64,000 bases of DNA from Chthoniobacter sp. (GCA_021414005.1 JAIOPH010000019.1:310001-374000), one strand, 5' to 3'. Counted from the stretch's first letter, positions 36,671-43,088 are shown. Numbers and translations are program-made. Notes: generated by a model not told the origin, from the letters alone.

Positions 36671-37186
36671 ATGAAGATCAACTTCAAGGAATCACCGCGG
36701 TTCCGTATTCATTTGGATCCCGAGGTTATCGACGCGTTCGCGACGAAGATGCGCGAAGGTGAGAAGTTCCCATTCGTAATCCTGATGAACGATGGCGAAC
36801 AGTACCTGATCGCTGACGGCTGGCATCGATTGCTTGCGGCCCGCAAGAATGGATACCAGCGTTTCCCAGCCCTATGTTTTGGAGGCACAAAACAGGACGC
36901 TTTGGCGTTGATGTTTCGACTGCATTCGTTGCACGGGGTTCCGCTCGCGCGAGCGGATCGGGACCACGCTGTCGTGTTGGCGTGCGAATCCTTTCCCGAG
37001 AAAGCCAACTTCGAAATTGCAGCAATGTGTGGGGAACCGATCGAGACGGTTGCCACTCTCCGTGAGGCAAATAAATCGGGGCTTACGAAACCCAAACCGA
37101 AGAAAGACGGCGGCAGGAATGATGCAGGCCGGAAAAATGGGAAGCGCGAAGCGACTGCAGAAACCGCGCGAAAGGAGGTTGCATGA
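36671..37186 (+). CDS. ParB/sulfiredoxin-fold domain protein
   Basis: 171 residues if started at the first ATG after the intron (36671, MKINFKESPRFRIHLDPEVI); the frame is open back to 36365, which would begin inside the intron, so the true start is unclear (TTG/GTG codons near 36590-36610 are alternatives). ParB-like signature ADGWHRLLAARKNGYQRFPA, then a DNA-binding-like helix region and a Lys-rich tail. Probably an island partition, plasmid or phage-type regulator. Coupled to the next gene by ATGA. Confidence 0.75.
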   Translation: MKINFKESPRFRIHLDPEVIDAFATKMREGEKFPFVILMNDGEQYLIADGWHRLLAARKNGYQRFPALCFGGTKQDALALMFRLHSLHGVPLARADRDHAVVLACESFPEKANFEIAAMCGEPIETVATLREANKSGLTKPKPKKDGGRNDAGRKNGKREATAETARKEVA

Positions 37187-37857
37187 ATGCTGATGGCACT
37201 GGCGGAAAACCATTGGTCGCAAATTGGGAAATCGTCCCAAACAGGCATTTCAAGCCGCCATCCGACCTGGACACCATGCCCCTCAAAGAGCTTGCGAAAA
37301 AAATCAACGCATCCCTTTGCGCTATCAATTCCTCCATCTCCATTGCCAAAAAACATGCGGGCCTCGCGCTTAGTGTGGCGATCAAGACGGGCCAATATCT
37401 GGAGGCATCAAGACGGAAATGTGAAAAGGGAACATGGGGCAAATGGCGGGAGGAGCATTGTCCGGAATTGTCGCAGGCGACCGCCTACCGATACATGAGC
37501 CTCGCTAGGAAGTTCTCACATGTGATAAGCGACGGGCCTGTTCAGACATTGCGGCAGGCGTACATAGCCATTGGCTTGATGTCGGAAAGCCGGGACGATG
37601 TGAAGCCATCGCCCAATCCGTCGGTCGCACCGCTTACTCCGCTGGCGAGCGCATTGGCTGGACTGAATACTTGGCGCGAATTCATACAGAGCCTCCATGC
37701 CATTTCGGTCGATGCGATGATCCCCGAGTATCGGGAACAGCTTGCTCATGCCGTGGCGGAGACGATGAGTGCATGCACGGAAATACGGAAGAAGCTGGCG
37801 AGTTCGATATGCGAAATAACCACAGACACAGATATTTTATCCCTGCCGGAGTCATAA
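37183..37857 (+). CDS. DUF3102 domain protein
   Basis: 224 residues. The central region matches DUF3102: INSSISIAKKHAGLALSVAI, GTWGKWREEHCPELSQATAYRYMSLARKF (in part). The family occurs in phages and integrative elements and probably binds DNA or acts in replication. Start overlaps the ParB stop (ATGA). Confidence 0.75.
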   Translation: MNADGTGGKPLVANWEIVPNRHFKPPSDLDTMPLKELAKKINASLCAINSSISIAKKHAGLALSVAIKTGQYLEASRRKCEKGTWGKWREEHCPELSQATAYRYMSLARKFSHVISDGPVQTLRQAYIAIGLMSESRDDVKPSPNPSVAPLTPLASALAGLNTWREFIQSLHAISVDAMIPEYREQLAHAVAETMSACTEIRKKLASSICEITTDTDILSLPES

Positions 37858-38090
37858 TCACCGGAAAGCAAACCGGTTCGTACTCTTTTGTCAGAAAAGT
37901 CCCATCCGGTGCGCCGATGACACGGTCAACCTGTTCGCCATGAAAGCCACCCCGAGCAGCAATTTCGTCCCGCTTTTTTGGAAACTGCACGTGCCGGTGA
38001 CGGAGCCGATCGCCGAATGATTATTTCACTCATTTTCGCAGGCCAACGATATGCCCACTAAGCGAATTTTTATATAACTACACCTTGACC

Positions 38091-39029
38091 ATGGCCGAAA
38101 CTTCAAAAATCGAATGGACCGACAGCACTTTCAATCCGTGGATCGGCTGCACGAAGGTATCACCCGGATGTCAGCACTGCTACGCGGAAATGAATTCCAA
38201 ATTGCGCGGTTGGGCGCAATGGGGAAAGGGCAAGCCGCGGCAACACACCGGAAAACAACTATGGCAGCAGCCCATTAAATGGAACGCGCAGGCGGCCCAG
38301 GCAGGAAAGCGCAGCCGGATCTTCTGCGCGAGTCTCGCCGACGTCTTCGATGTCGAAGTGCAAAACGAATGGCGCGAAGAATTGTGGGCATTGATCCGCA
38401 AAACACCACACCTCGACTGGCTGCTTTTGACGAAGCGTCCTGAGAATTTCCGGAAAATGCTTCCCAACGATTGGAGAGATGGCTGGCCGAATGTCTGCCT
38501 CATGACGAGCGTCGAGGATCAACTCCGTGCCGGCCGCATCGAGCACCTCATTACCACGCCGGCAAGATACCGGGCACTGTCCATGGAGCCGCTACTTGGT
38601 CCGGTGAAACTGAAGTCCGCATGGCTGAAGGAACTGGACTGGATTATTGCCGGCGGCGAATCAGGCGGCGGTGCCCGTCCCATGCATCCGCAGTGGGTGC
38701 GAGACCTCCGCGATCAATGCCGGGCGGCAATCGTGAAATTCCTGTTCAAACAGTGGGGATGCTGGTCGCCCGATCAATCCCATGGCAAAAAAAATCTGAT
38801 CAACGTCGTCCATTTCGCCGATGCCCGTGACGTCGAGCCTACTGTTCTCAAAACGATGGATCTCAAGGCGCGCCGGAATTTCATGCCGGCGACAAAGGGA
38901 GGCACTTGGATGTACCGGACAACCAAAGGAGCCGCCGGCAATTTCCTCGATGGCCGTCAGCATCTTGACCATCCCTTCGGGAAACAAATTCCCAAGTCCG
39001 GACTGCCCGAGACGGGAGACAGGTCATGA
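38091..39029 (+). CDS. DUF5131 / phage Gp37-Gp68 family protein
   Basis: 312 residues from the ATG at 38091 (an ATG at 38085 is 2 codons upstream). The family start is clear: SKIEWTDSTFNPWIGCTKVS, with Cys residues C-x6-C-x2-C (CTKVSPGCQHC). Later LLLTKRPENF and WIIAGGESGGGARPMH are diagnostic. The Cys pattern suggests a metal or Fe-S centre (radical-SAM-like). Found widely in phages and genomic islands; here it closes a ParB / DUF3102 / DUF5131 module. ~230 bases without a gene precede it. Confidence 0.85.
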   Translation: MAETSKIEWTDSTFNPWIGCTKVSPGCQHCYAEMNSKLRGWAQWGKGKPRQHTGKQLWQQPIKWNAQAAQAGKRSRIFCASLADVFDVEVQNEWREELWALIRKTPHLDWLLLTKRPENFRKMLPNDWRDGWPNVCLMTSVEDQLRAGRIEHLITTPARYRALSMEPLLGPVKLKSAWLKELDWIIAGGESGGGARPMHPQWVRDLRDQCRAAIVKFLFKQWGCWSPDQSHGKKNLINVVHFADARDVEPTVLKTMDLKARRNFMPATKGGTWMYRTTKGAAGNFLDGRQHLDHPFGKQIPKSGLPETGDRS

Positions 39030-39194
39030 GGCACGGCCTCGTAATACGCCAAGAATGCCCTTGGAAACGCTTCAAAGGTTGGGACAGCGCCGCAGGCAGC
39101 ACGAGGCTGTAAAGTGTATCGCTTCGGCAAATCGATGCTGATGACGCCACTGCGTTCTTGATCCCCCGCGTCCTCCTGCCGCACAATATTCCTC

Positions 39195-39482
39195 ATGCCC
39201 AAACTCACCAAATCCGCCCTCCTTCAACTCATCGCCCAGGAAACCGAAACCGATCGCAAGACCGCCGCCTTTTTCCTCGACGTCGTTACCGAGATCGCTC
39301 TCCGCGAAGTGAAGAAAAATGGCGAGTTTACCTTCCCCGGCATCGGCAAACTCGTGAAGCAGAAGCGCAAGGCGCGCATCGGCCGCAATCCGAAGACCGG
39401 CGAATCCATCAAGATCGCGGCCAAGACGGTGGTGAAATTCCGCGTGGCGAAAGCCGTGAAGGATTCACTCCTCGGGAAATAG
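39195..39482 (+). CDS. HU family DNA-binding protein
   Basis: 95 residues with the HU/IHF pattern: KSALLQLIAQETETDRKTAA, then FTFPGIGKLVKQKRKARIGR, NPKTGESIKIAAKTVVKFRV. It bends and compacts DNA. It probably belongs to the chromosome rather than the island, since its codon use is GC-rich like the flanks. Confidence 0.92.
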   Translation: MPKLTKSALLQLIAQETETDRKTAAFFLDVVTEIALREVKKNGEFTFPGIGKLVKQKRKARIGRNPKTGESIKIAAKTVVKFRVAKAVKDSLLGK

Positions 39483-39504
39483 GCGTGGTTTTGAACCGGC
39501 AGCG

Positions 39505-39630
39505 CTAGATGGCCGGCCGATAGATCTCGTCGGCCCCCGTGGTGGGATCTTCAACGTGAAGCTGCCGGGTGAGCGTCGTGAAATCGCTGGAGCGCACCTT
39601 CACCTGCACCGTCAGCGCACCCACACCACG
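39505..39630 (-). pseudogene. 3' remnant of DNA polymerase IV (dinB)
   Basis: The minus frame ending at TAG 39505-39507 reads TVQVKVRSSDFTTLTRQLHV then DPTTGADEIYRPAI, which resembles the little-finger domain end of Y-family polymerase DinB. A stop at 39631-39633 and unrelated sequence upstream show that the rest of the gene is gone. Probably cut by rearrangement at the edge of the mobile region. The assignment is from a short fragment. Confidence 0.45.
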
Positions 39631-39633
39631 TCA

Positions 39634-40557
39634 GCGAATATGCCGCCCGGCGCCCGCCGAGGACTTTGCCGAGACGTTCATGGTTTACGTCCGACACGGC
39701 GGAGTGATGTTCGCTGGGTAATGGGCCACCGAGCACCGGTGCCATCTGCCGACCGTCATCTGCCATCATCTCTGCGCGCGGGCACCTACGCTCGGTGAAA
39801 ACTGGGAGGGCCACCGCCGGCAGCCTCGTCTCGGGCGGGAACCCTCGCAAACAGGCGCGTGAAACTTGCAAGCCATTCGGGTGTTAGCGGCTGAGTAAGT
39901 CTCTGTTCATCAAAGAATGTTTCAACTATTCAAACTTTTCTATTGACTCGCAAAGACCTACGACTTACTAAGCCATACCTTCATCACCAATGAACTCGTT
40001 AAGAACATATTCAACGCATTCGCAAGCAACCGCATGGTTGCGTTGCGAGGGTATGTCCCTGCGTATTGGAAAACCCGGTACCGGGCTCGGAGTCACGCAG
40101 CCGAGTTTCATAAACGAAGACCATACCAAGGAGGCAGGCAGGTAGTTCACGATCCAACAGATCACCGATTTTTCGAGAACCCTGCTCGCCTCACAGCAAG
40201 CAGGGTTCTTCGTTTCCAGGTGATTCACCGTTTTTCAAACCGCGGCCCGGTGGCCGCTCAATCCAAAGTAACCATACTGATCGACCAACACATTTGAACC
40301 ACAACGTGGGCGATAAAAACCCCGCCGCCAGCTGTAACTGACGACGGGGTGGAATCGGTCACCAATCCAGATAAGTCCCTAGCGGAGACGCCTGTGAGTT
40401 AGCAACCGCGCAAACGGTGGCAGCTCGCGGAGCAACTGTCAAGCTAGTCATCTTACGATGACTAGCTAACCGGTCTGTATTGCCTGATTCCTCGCCCTGA
40501 CTTTTACAGTCCAGAGGCTTCGCATGACCATCTATCATGCAACGGGAGGTGTGCCTG
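39634..40557. other. Gene-poor region with hairpins upstream of tRNA array
   Basis: No convincing protein gene in ~920 bases. It holds three strong hairpins: AGAACCCTGCT / AGCAGGGTTCT (40176-40209), ACCCCG / CGGGGT (40319-40350) and the perfect AGCTAGTCATC-TTAC-GATGACTAGCT (40442-40467). A TTGACT box (39943-39948) 17 bases before a weak TACTAA could be a promoter, but the -10 match is poor. A Met-initiated frame at 39968-40228 (minus) shows no recognisable features. Confidence 0.4.
40442..40467. other. Perfect 11-bp hairpin upstream of tRNA array
   Basis: AGCTAGTCATC, loop TTAC, GATGACTAGCT. No T-run follows, so it is more likely an operator or RNA structure than a terminator. It lies ~90 bases upstream of the candidate structured RNA. 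Confidence 0.5.
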
Positions 40558-40627
40558 AAACACCGAAACAACCGCCGTGAAATCATCCTGCGGGTGCGAA
40601 CTCAAATCCGAGTTGGCAGCGGTGTTT
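40558..40627 (+). ncRNA. Candidate structured (Y-RNA-like or tRNA-like) RNA at head of array
   Basis: Ends pair as an 8-bp stem AAACACCG (40558-40565) / CGGTGTTT (40620-40627); inside is AACTC-AAATCC-GAGTT, like a T-arm. It is not a complete tRNA. Ro60 proteins bind Y RNAs, whose bacterial forms contain tRNA-like modules, and a Ro60 gene lies downstream in the same orientation; calling this a Y RNA is inference. Its right part is one arm of the long inverted repeat. Confidence 0.35.
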
Positions 40628-40640
40628 GTTCTTTTTTGTC
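40601..40640 (+). repeat. Left arm of long inverted repeat flanking tRNA array and Ro60 block
   Basis: The reverse complement of 40607-40640 matches 48175-48208 at 32 of 34 positions: 25 identical bases (GACAAAAAAGAACAAACACC and the next five, GCTGC), two mismatches, then ACTCGGA. Confidence 0.75.
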
Positions 40641-40647
40641 AAAAACT

Positions 40648-40687
40648 GAGCGGCGCGGGTGTGCTCGTAATGCAGCCAGCGCCGCTC
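40648..40687. other. Hairpin before first array tRNA
   Basis: Perfect 9-bp stem GAGCGGCGC (40648-40656) / GCGCCGCTC (40679-40687), 22-base loop. It ends 6 bases before the first tRNA-like gene. Confidence 0.5.
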
Positions 40688-40693
40688 GTATTT

Positions 40694-40767
40694 GCGGTCA
40701 TCGTTCAAGAGTAGGACTCCTGAGTGCCAATCAGGGGATGCCGGTGCAATTCCGGCTGGCCGCACCA
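40694..40767 (+). tRNA. tRNA-Gly-like (GCC), array member 1
   Basis: Acceptor GCGGTCA/TGGCCGC with CCA encoded; anticodon arm CCTGA-GTGCCAA-TCAGG. T-loop TGCAATT has G55 in place of T55. D-loop AAGAGTA lacks GG. Confidence 0.8.
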
Positions 40768-40803
40768 ATTTTTAGAAACCCACAATCAAAACACACAATG
40801 TGT

Positions 40804-40877
40804 GCGGCGTGCGCCAGCTTGCGCAGCAGAGTCTCCAAAACTCAGCGGGCTCGGGGCAGCACCGGGACGCCGTGCCA
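40804..40877 (+). tRNA. tRNA-Trp-like (CCA), array member 2
   Basis: Acceptor GCGGCGT/ACGCCGT, discriminator G, CCA. Loop CTCCAAA gives anticodon CCA; anticodon stem only four good pairs. T-arm CTCGG-GGCAGCA-CCGGG, non-canonical loop. D-arm poorly formed. Confidence 0.7.
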
Positions 40878-40887
40878 CTTTTCAAAG

Positions 40888-40963
40888 CGCGGGGGAGCCA
40901 GGTGGGAAGGCAGCGGCCTCATAAGCCGCCTACGAGCGGGTTCGATTCCCGCCCCCGCCACCA
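40888..40963 (+). tRNA. Initiator-like tRNA-Met (CAT), array member 3
   Basis: C1-C72 mismatch then six G-C pairs, loop CTCATAA, canonical T-loop TTCGATT, CCA encoded. The unpaired 1-72 position is the initiator hallmark. Confidence 0.8.
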
Positions 40964-40970
40964 ATTTCAT

Positions 40971-41042
40971 GGGCTGCTCGATCATTCAGGAGGTCACCCG
41001 CCTTGCAAGCGGGAGAGCACGGTGCAAAGCCGTGGCAGTCCA
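40971..41042 (+). tRNA. tRNA-Ala-like (TGC), array member 4
   Basis: Acceptor GGGCTGC/GCAGTCC, discriminator A, no encoded CCA. Anticodon arm CCCGC-CTTGCAA-GCGGG. T-arm CACGG-TGCAAAG-CCGTG. Confidence 0.75.
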
Positions 41043-41054
41043 CTTTTTTCAAAT

Positions 41055-41194
41055 CGCGGGAAGGTTGAGAACCCGGGAAGTCTCATAAGCTTCCTCATCG
41101 TGGTGCGATTGACGCTCCGGCGTCCATGCAGCGAGCGCTCCGCGACCAATCGGGGTTGGCGCTGGCGCGCCACGCATTTCACGTCCCGCAACCA
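41055..41194 (+). tRNA. Initiator-like tRNA-Met (CAT) interrupted by a 68-nt insert, array member 5
   Basis: 5' CGCGGGA pairs with 3' TCCCGCA leaving C1-A72, then A73 and CCA. Anticodon arm GAAGT-CTCATAA-GCTTC. The T-stem CGTGG (41099-41103) and loop TGCGATT (41104-41110) are followed by 68 extra bases before the 3' T-stem strand TCACG (41179-41183). Without 41111-41178 the tRNA is complete. The insert resembles 42244-42310. Confidence 0.65.
41111..41178 (+). repeat. 68-nt GC-rich insert in array tRNA, copy A
   Basis: Contains CGCTCCGGCG, an internal hairpin GACGC-TCCG-GCGTC, and CGCTCCGCGAC; ends CACGCATT. Copy B at 42244-42310 shares CGCTCCGGCG, ATGC, CGCTCCGCGAC and a final AGCATT. Could be a tiny mobile element or an intron-like insertion. 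Confidence 0.6.
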
Positions 41195-41199
41195 TTCTC

Positions 41200-41288
41200 G
41201 GGTAGGTAGCCGCGTAAAGATCGCGAGCCGCCTGTAAAGCGGATGTCCAATCGGACCAGCGTCGGAGCGTTACCGACACAACCCACCA
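41200..41288 (+). tRNA. tRNA-Tyr-like (GTA), array member 6
   Basis: Loop CTGTAAA, anticodon GTA; long variable arm GTCC-AATC-GGAC as expected for bacterial Tyr; T-arm GTCGG-AGCGTTA-CCGAC. Acceptor GGGTAGG/ACAACCC has two mismatches; CCA encoded. Confidence 0.7.
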
Positions 41289-41292
41289 TCTT

Positions 41293-41369
41293 GGCCTGTT
41301 AGCTCAGCTACGAAGAGCAGCCGCCTGTCGAGCGGAAGGTCGCGGGAGCAATGCCCGCACAGGCCGCCA
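41293..41369 (+). tRNA. tRNA-Asp-like (GTC), array member 7
   Basis: Acceptor GGCCTGT/ACAGGCC, discriminator G, CCA. Loop CTGTCGA. T-arm GCGGG-AGCAATG-CCCGC with non-canonical loop. Confidence 0.8.
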
Positions 41370-41392
41370 ATTTCAACACGACACGATCATGA

Positions 41393-41467
41393 CGCGCGCG
41401 AGGAAGACAGCAATCCGCCTCGCTTGGGACGAGGAGATACTCGGGGCAGCACCGAGGCGCGCGACCA
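41393..41467 (+). tRNA. tRNA-Pro-like (TGG), array member 8
   Basis: Acceptor CGCGCGC/GCGCGCG, A73, CCA. Anticodon arm CCTCG-CTTGGGA-CGAGG. T-arm CTCGG-GGCAGCA-CCGAG. Confidence 0.78.
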
Positions 41468-41477
41468 TTTCATTGAA

Positions 41478-41552
41478 GCTCCCGTGGCCGAGCAGTCCAC
41501 AGGCATCCGTCTTCTAAACGGAACGACGCAGGTGCAATTCCTGCCGGGAGCA
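41478..41552 (+). tRNA. tRNA-Arg-like (TCT), array member 9
   Basis: Acceptor GCTCCCG/CGGGAGC, A73, no CCA. Arm TCCGT-CTTCTAA-ACGGA. T-arm GCAGG-TGCAATT-CCTGC. Confidence 0.8.
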
Positions 41553-41556
41553 GTGA

Positions 41557-41632
41557 TTCCTCTCAATGCACAGAGTGTGCAGCCCGCCTGTTAAGCGGTG
41601 TGAGCTTGGTGCGATGCCAAGGGGAGGAGCCA
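41557..41632 (+). tRNA. tRNA-Asn-like (GTT), array member 10
   Basis: Acceptor TTCCTCT/GGGAGGA (with G-T pairs), G73, CCA. Loop CTGTTAA. T-arm CTTGG-TGCGATG-CCAAG. Confidence 0.75.
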
Positions 41633-41642
41633 TTTCACAAAC

Positions 41643-41730
41643 GGAGCGCGTTCGGCCGGTCGAGGACGCTGATTTGAAAACAGCCACACCGGCAACGGTG
41701 TCCAAGGTTCGAGTCCTTGGCGCTCCGCCA
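41643..41730 (+). tRNA. tRNA-Ser-like (TGA), array member 11
   Basis: Acceptor GGAGCGC/GCGCTCC, G73, CCA. Loop TTTGAAA. Long variable arm ACACCG-GCAA-CGGTGT. T-arm CAAGG-TTCGAGT-CCTTG, one of the few canonical T-loops. Confidence 0.85.
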
Positions 41731-41738
41731 CTTCATCC

Positions 41739-41812
41739 GCCCGCATGGTGCAATAGCAGCACGCTTGGTTCTCAACCAGGAAACCCCGGAGCATTACCGG
41801 GTGCGGGTGCCA
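41739..41812 (+). tRNA. tRNA-Glu-like (CTC), array member 12
   Basis: Acceptor GCCCGCA/TGCGGGT, G73, CCA. Arm CTTGG-TTCTCAA-CCAGG. D-loop AATAGCA. T-arm CCCGG-AGCATTA-CCGGG. Confidence 0.8.
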
Positions 41813-41820
41813 CCTTCATT

Positions 41821-41894
41821 CGCCCGATAGCTCAAAAGGAGAGCGACCGGCTCACATCCGGCAGACCGAGGAGCGTTACCTCGTCGGGCGACCA
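41821..41894 (+). tRNA. tRNA-Val-like (CAC), array member 13
   Basis: Acceptor CGCCCGA/TCGGGCG, A73, CCA. D-arm GCTC-AAAAGGA-GAGC. Loop CTCACAT. T-arm CGAGG-AGCGTTA-CCTCG. Confidence 0.8.
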
Positions 41895-41903
41895 CTTTTT
41901 CAT

Positions 41904-41977
41904 TCCTCCGTAGCTCAAAAGCAGAGCCCTCGCCCGATAAGCGAGAGACCGCGGCGCAATACCGCGCGGAGGGACCA
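41904..41977 (+). tRNA. tRNA-Ile-like (GAT), array member 14
   Basis: Acceptor TCCTCCG/CGGAGGG, A73, CCA. Arm CTCGC-CCGATAA-GCGAG: position 33 is C, not the near-universal T. T-arm CGCGG-CGCAATA-CCGCG. Confidence 0.75.
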
Positions 41978-41979
41978 CT

Positions 41980-42054
41980 GGCTGTGTAGCTGAGATAGAT
42001 CAGCGCCTCGCTGAAGACGAGGAGAGTCCGGCGCGATACCGGACGCAGCCACCA
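41980..42054 (+). tRNA. tRNA-Phe-like (GAA), array member 15
   Basis: Acceptor GGCTGTG/CGCAGCC, A73, CCA. Arm CCTCG-CTGAAGA-CGAGG. T-arm TCCGG-CGCGATA-CCGGA. Confidence 0.8.
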
Positions 42055-42063
42055 TTTTTATTC

Positions 42064-42135
42064 GCGTCATTGGTGTAACAGCAAGCACGGCGGTCTTCCA
42101 AACCGCAGGCGCCGGGGCAGCACCGGCATGGCGCA
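42064..42135 (+). tRNA. tRNA-Gly-like (TCC), array member 16
   Basis: Acceptor GCGTCAT/ATGGCGC, A73, no CCA. Arm GCGGT-CTTCCAA-ACCGC. T-arm GCCGG-GGCAGCA-CCGGC. Confidence 0.78.
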
Positions 42136-42159
42136 GAGTCTTCGACTCATTCAATCATA

Positions 42160-42236
42160 GCTCCCGAAGTGTAAGAGTCCTGCACGCCGCTCTGCGAAGG
42201 CGGAGGTTCGAGGTGCGAGTCCTCGCGGGAGCACCA
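42160..42236 (+). tRNA. tRNA-Arg-like (GCG), array member 17
   Basis: Acceptor GCTCCCG/CGGGAGC, A73, CCA. Arm CCGCT-CTGCGAA-GGCGG. T-arm CGAGG-TGCGAGT-CCTCG. Confidence 0.8.
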
Positions 42237-42243
42237 TTTCAAT

Positions 42244-42310
42244 TGCCGCTCCGGCGGCTATGCGGAGTCCGCTCCGCGACATTTCGTAAAGCGCTTCCGC
42301 GCCCAGCATT
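42244..42310 (+). repeat. GC-rich element, copy B (free-standing)
   Basis: Shares CGCTCCGGCG, CGCTCCGCGAC and the AGCATT end with the insert at 41111-41178, but lies between two array tRNAs rather than inside one. No tRNA fold found. Confidence 0.55.
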
Positions 42311-42383
42311 CCTCCGTGGCAGAGGTCAGCAATGCACTCCTCTCGTAAAGGAGACCATGCCGGGGCAGCGCCGGTCGGAGGAT
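42310..42383 (+). tRNA. tRNA-Thr-like (CGT), array member 18
   Basis: Acceptor TCCTCCG/CGGAGGA, T73, no CCA. Arm CTCCT-CTCGTAA-AGGAG. T-arm GCCGG-GGCAGCG-CCGGT. Confidence 0.78.
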
Positions 42384-42393
42384 CGTTTTCAAT

Positions 42394-42468
42394 CCCGGGG
42401 AAGAGCACCGGTCGCTCGTCAGCCTCATAAGCTGGAGGAAGTTGGTTCGATTCCGACCCCCGGAACCA
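42394..42468 (+). tRNA. Initiator-like tRNA-Met (CAT), array member 19
   Basis: 5' CCCGGGG / 3' CCCCGGA with C1-A72 mismatch, A73, CCA. Loop CTCATAA. Canonical T-loop TTCGATT. Confidence 0.82.
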
Positions 42469-42476
42469 TTTCGTGT

Positions 42477-42552
42477 AGCCCTGTAGCTCAAATAGAAGAG
42501 CGCCCGATTCTGACTCGGGAGGTTGATGGTGCGAGTCCATCCAGGGCCGCCA
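42477..42552 (+). tRNA. tRNA-Gln-like (CTG), array member 20
   Basis: A1-C72 mismatch then six pairs (AGCCCTG/CAGGGCC), G73, CCA. Arm CCCGA-TTCTGAC-TCGGG. T-arm GATGG-TGCGAGT-CCATC. Very similar to the Gln (TTG) member. Confidence 0.8.
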
Positions 42553-42559
42553 ATTTCAA

Positions 42560-42648
42560 GGAAGTCAAAGCGGACGAGCGTGCTGCCGCCGGTTGGAAGC
42601 CGGACGGAGCTGCAACCGCAGCTTGTGGAGCATGACCACTGACTTCCG
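42560..42648 (+). tRNA. tRNA-Ser-like (GGA), array member 21
   Basis: Acceptor GGAAGTC/GACTTCC, G73, no CCA. Loop TTGGAAG. Long variable arm AGCTGC-AACC-GCAGCT. T-arm GTGG-AGCATGA-CCAC. Confidence 0.78.
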
Positions 42649-42652
42649 CTTC

Positions 42653-42726
42653 GGGTCGCAAGCATTGCAGCGATGCAGCGGTCTCTTAAACCGCGGAGCA
42701 CGGGGCAGCACCGTGGCGACTCACCA
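42653..42726 (+). tRNA. tRNA-Lys-like (CTT), array member 22
   Basis: Acceptor GGGTCGC/GCGACTC, A73, CCA. Arm GCGGT-CTCTTAA-ACCGC. D-arm GCAT-TGCAGCG-ATGC. T-arm CACGG-GGCAGCA-CCGTG. Confidence 0.8.
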
Positions 42727-42737
42727 ATTTCAAAAAC

Positions 42738-42828
42738 GGAAGCTGAACCGGACAAGCGCGCCGGGACTGTTTCGAAAACAGATCGTTCCACCTCGTGGGA
42801 TGGGGAGCATGACCTCCGACTTCCGCCA
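42738..42828 (+). tRNA. tRNA-Ser-like (CGA), array member 23
   Basis: Acceptor GGAAGCT/GACTTCC with one mismatch, G73, CCA. Loop TTCGAAA. Long variable arm with TTCCAC/GTGGGA. T-loop AGCATGA. Confidence 0.75.
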
Positions 42829-42836
42829 CTTTTGAT

Positions 42837-42909
42837 TCCGGCTTGGCAGAGCAGCTCATGCACTCGCCTTGTAAGCGAGACTAGACGGGGGCGGCACCCG
42901 TAGCCGGAT
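42837..42909 (+). tRNA. tRNA-Thr-like (TGT), array member 24
   Basis: Acceptor TCCGGCT/AGCCGGA, T73, no CCA. Arm CTCGC-CTTGTAA-GCGAG. T-arm ACGGG-GGCGGCA-CCCGT. Confidence 0.78.
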
Positions 42910-42921
42910 CACTTTCAGATG

Positions 42922-42996
42922 GAGGCCGTGATGTAACAGCCAGCATTCGATCCTGTGAAGATCGCCGAGCGGGGGCAGCACCCGTCGGCCTCCCCA
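42922..42996 (+). tRNA. tRNA-His-like (GTG), array member 25
   Basis: Acceptor GAGGCCG/CGGCCTC with C73 opposite G at 42921, the G-1:C73 pair that marks tRNA-His. Arm CGATC-CTGTGAA-GATCG. T-loop GGCAGCA. CCA encoded. Confidence 0.82.
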
Positions 42997-43007
42997 TTTC
43001 TCAAAAC

Positions 43008-43084
43008 GCGCGCGATGCCGAAATCGTCGAGGCGGCGGCTTGCAAACCCGCTCTTACCCGGTGCGAGTCCGGGCGCGCGCTCCA
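43008..43084 (+). tRNA. tRNA-Cys-like (GCA), array member 26
   Basis: Acceptor GCGCGCG/CGCGCGC, T73 as normal for Cys, CCA. Loop TTGCAAA. T-arm CCCGG-TGCGAGT-CCGGG. Confidence 0.78.
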
Positions 43085-43088
43085 TTTC

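Noticed and set aside
39968..40228. 86-residue minus-strand ORF upstream of the array
   Set aside because: No recognisable domain, no overlap with neighbours, and it spans a hairpin.
40613..40630. Sigma-54 promoter-like TTGGCAG...TTTGT
   Set aside because: The -12 GC is absent, the inverted copy at 48175 does not keep the -24 element, and no RtcR-type activator is in the window.
41185..41194. CCCGCAACCA as right attachment site of the island
   Set aside because: Only 10 bases shared with the chromosomal tRNA-fMet end, and it is the normal 3' end of an initiator-like array member.
42151..42863. Several open frames inside the tRNA array (both strands)
   Set aside because: They simply read through tRNA stems, repeat similar peptides from similar tRNAs, and show no domain.
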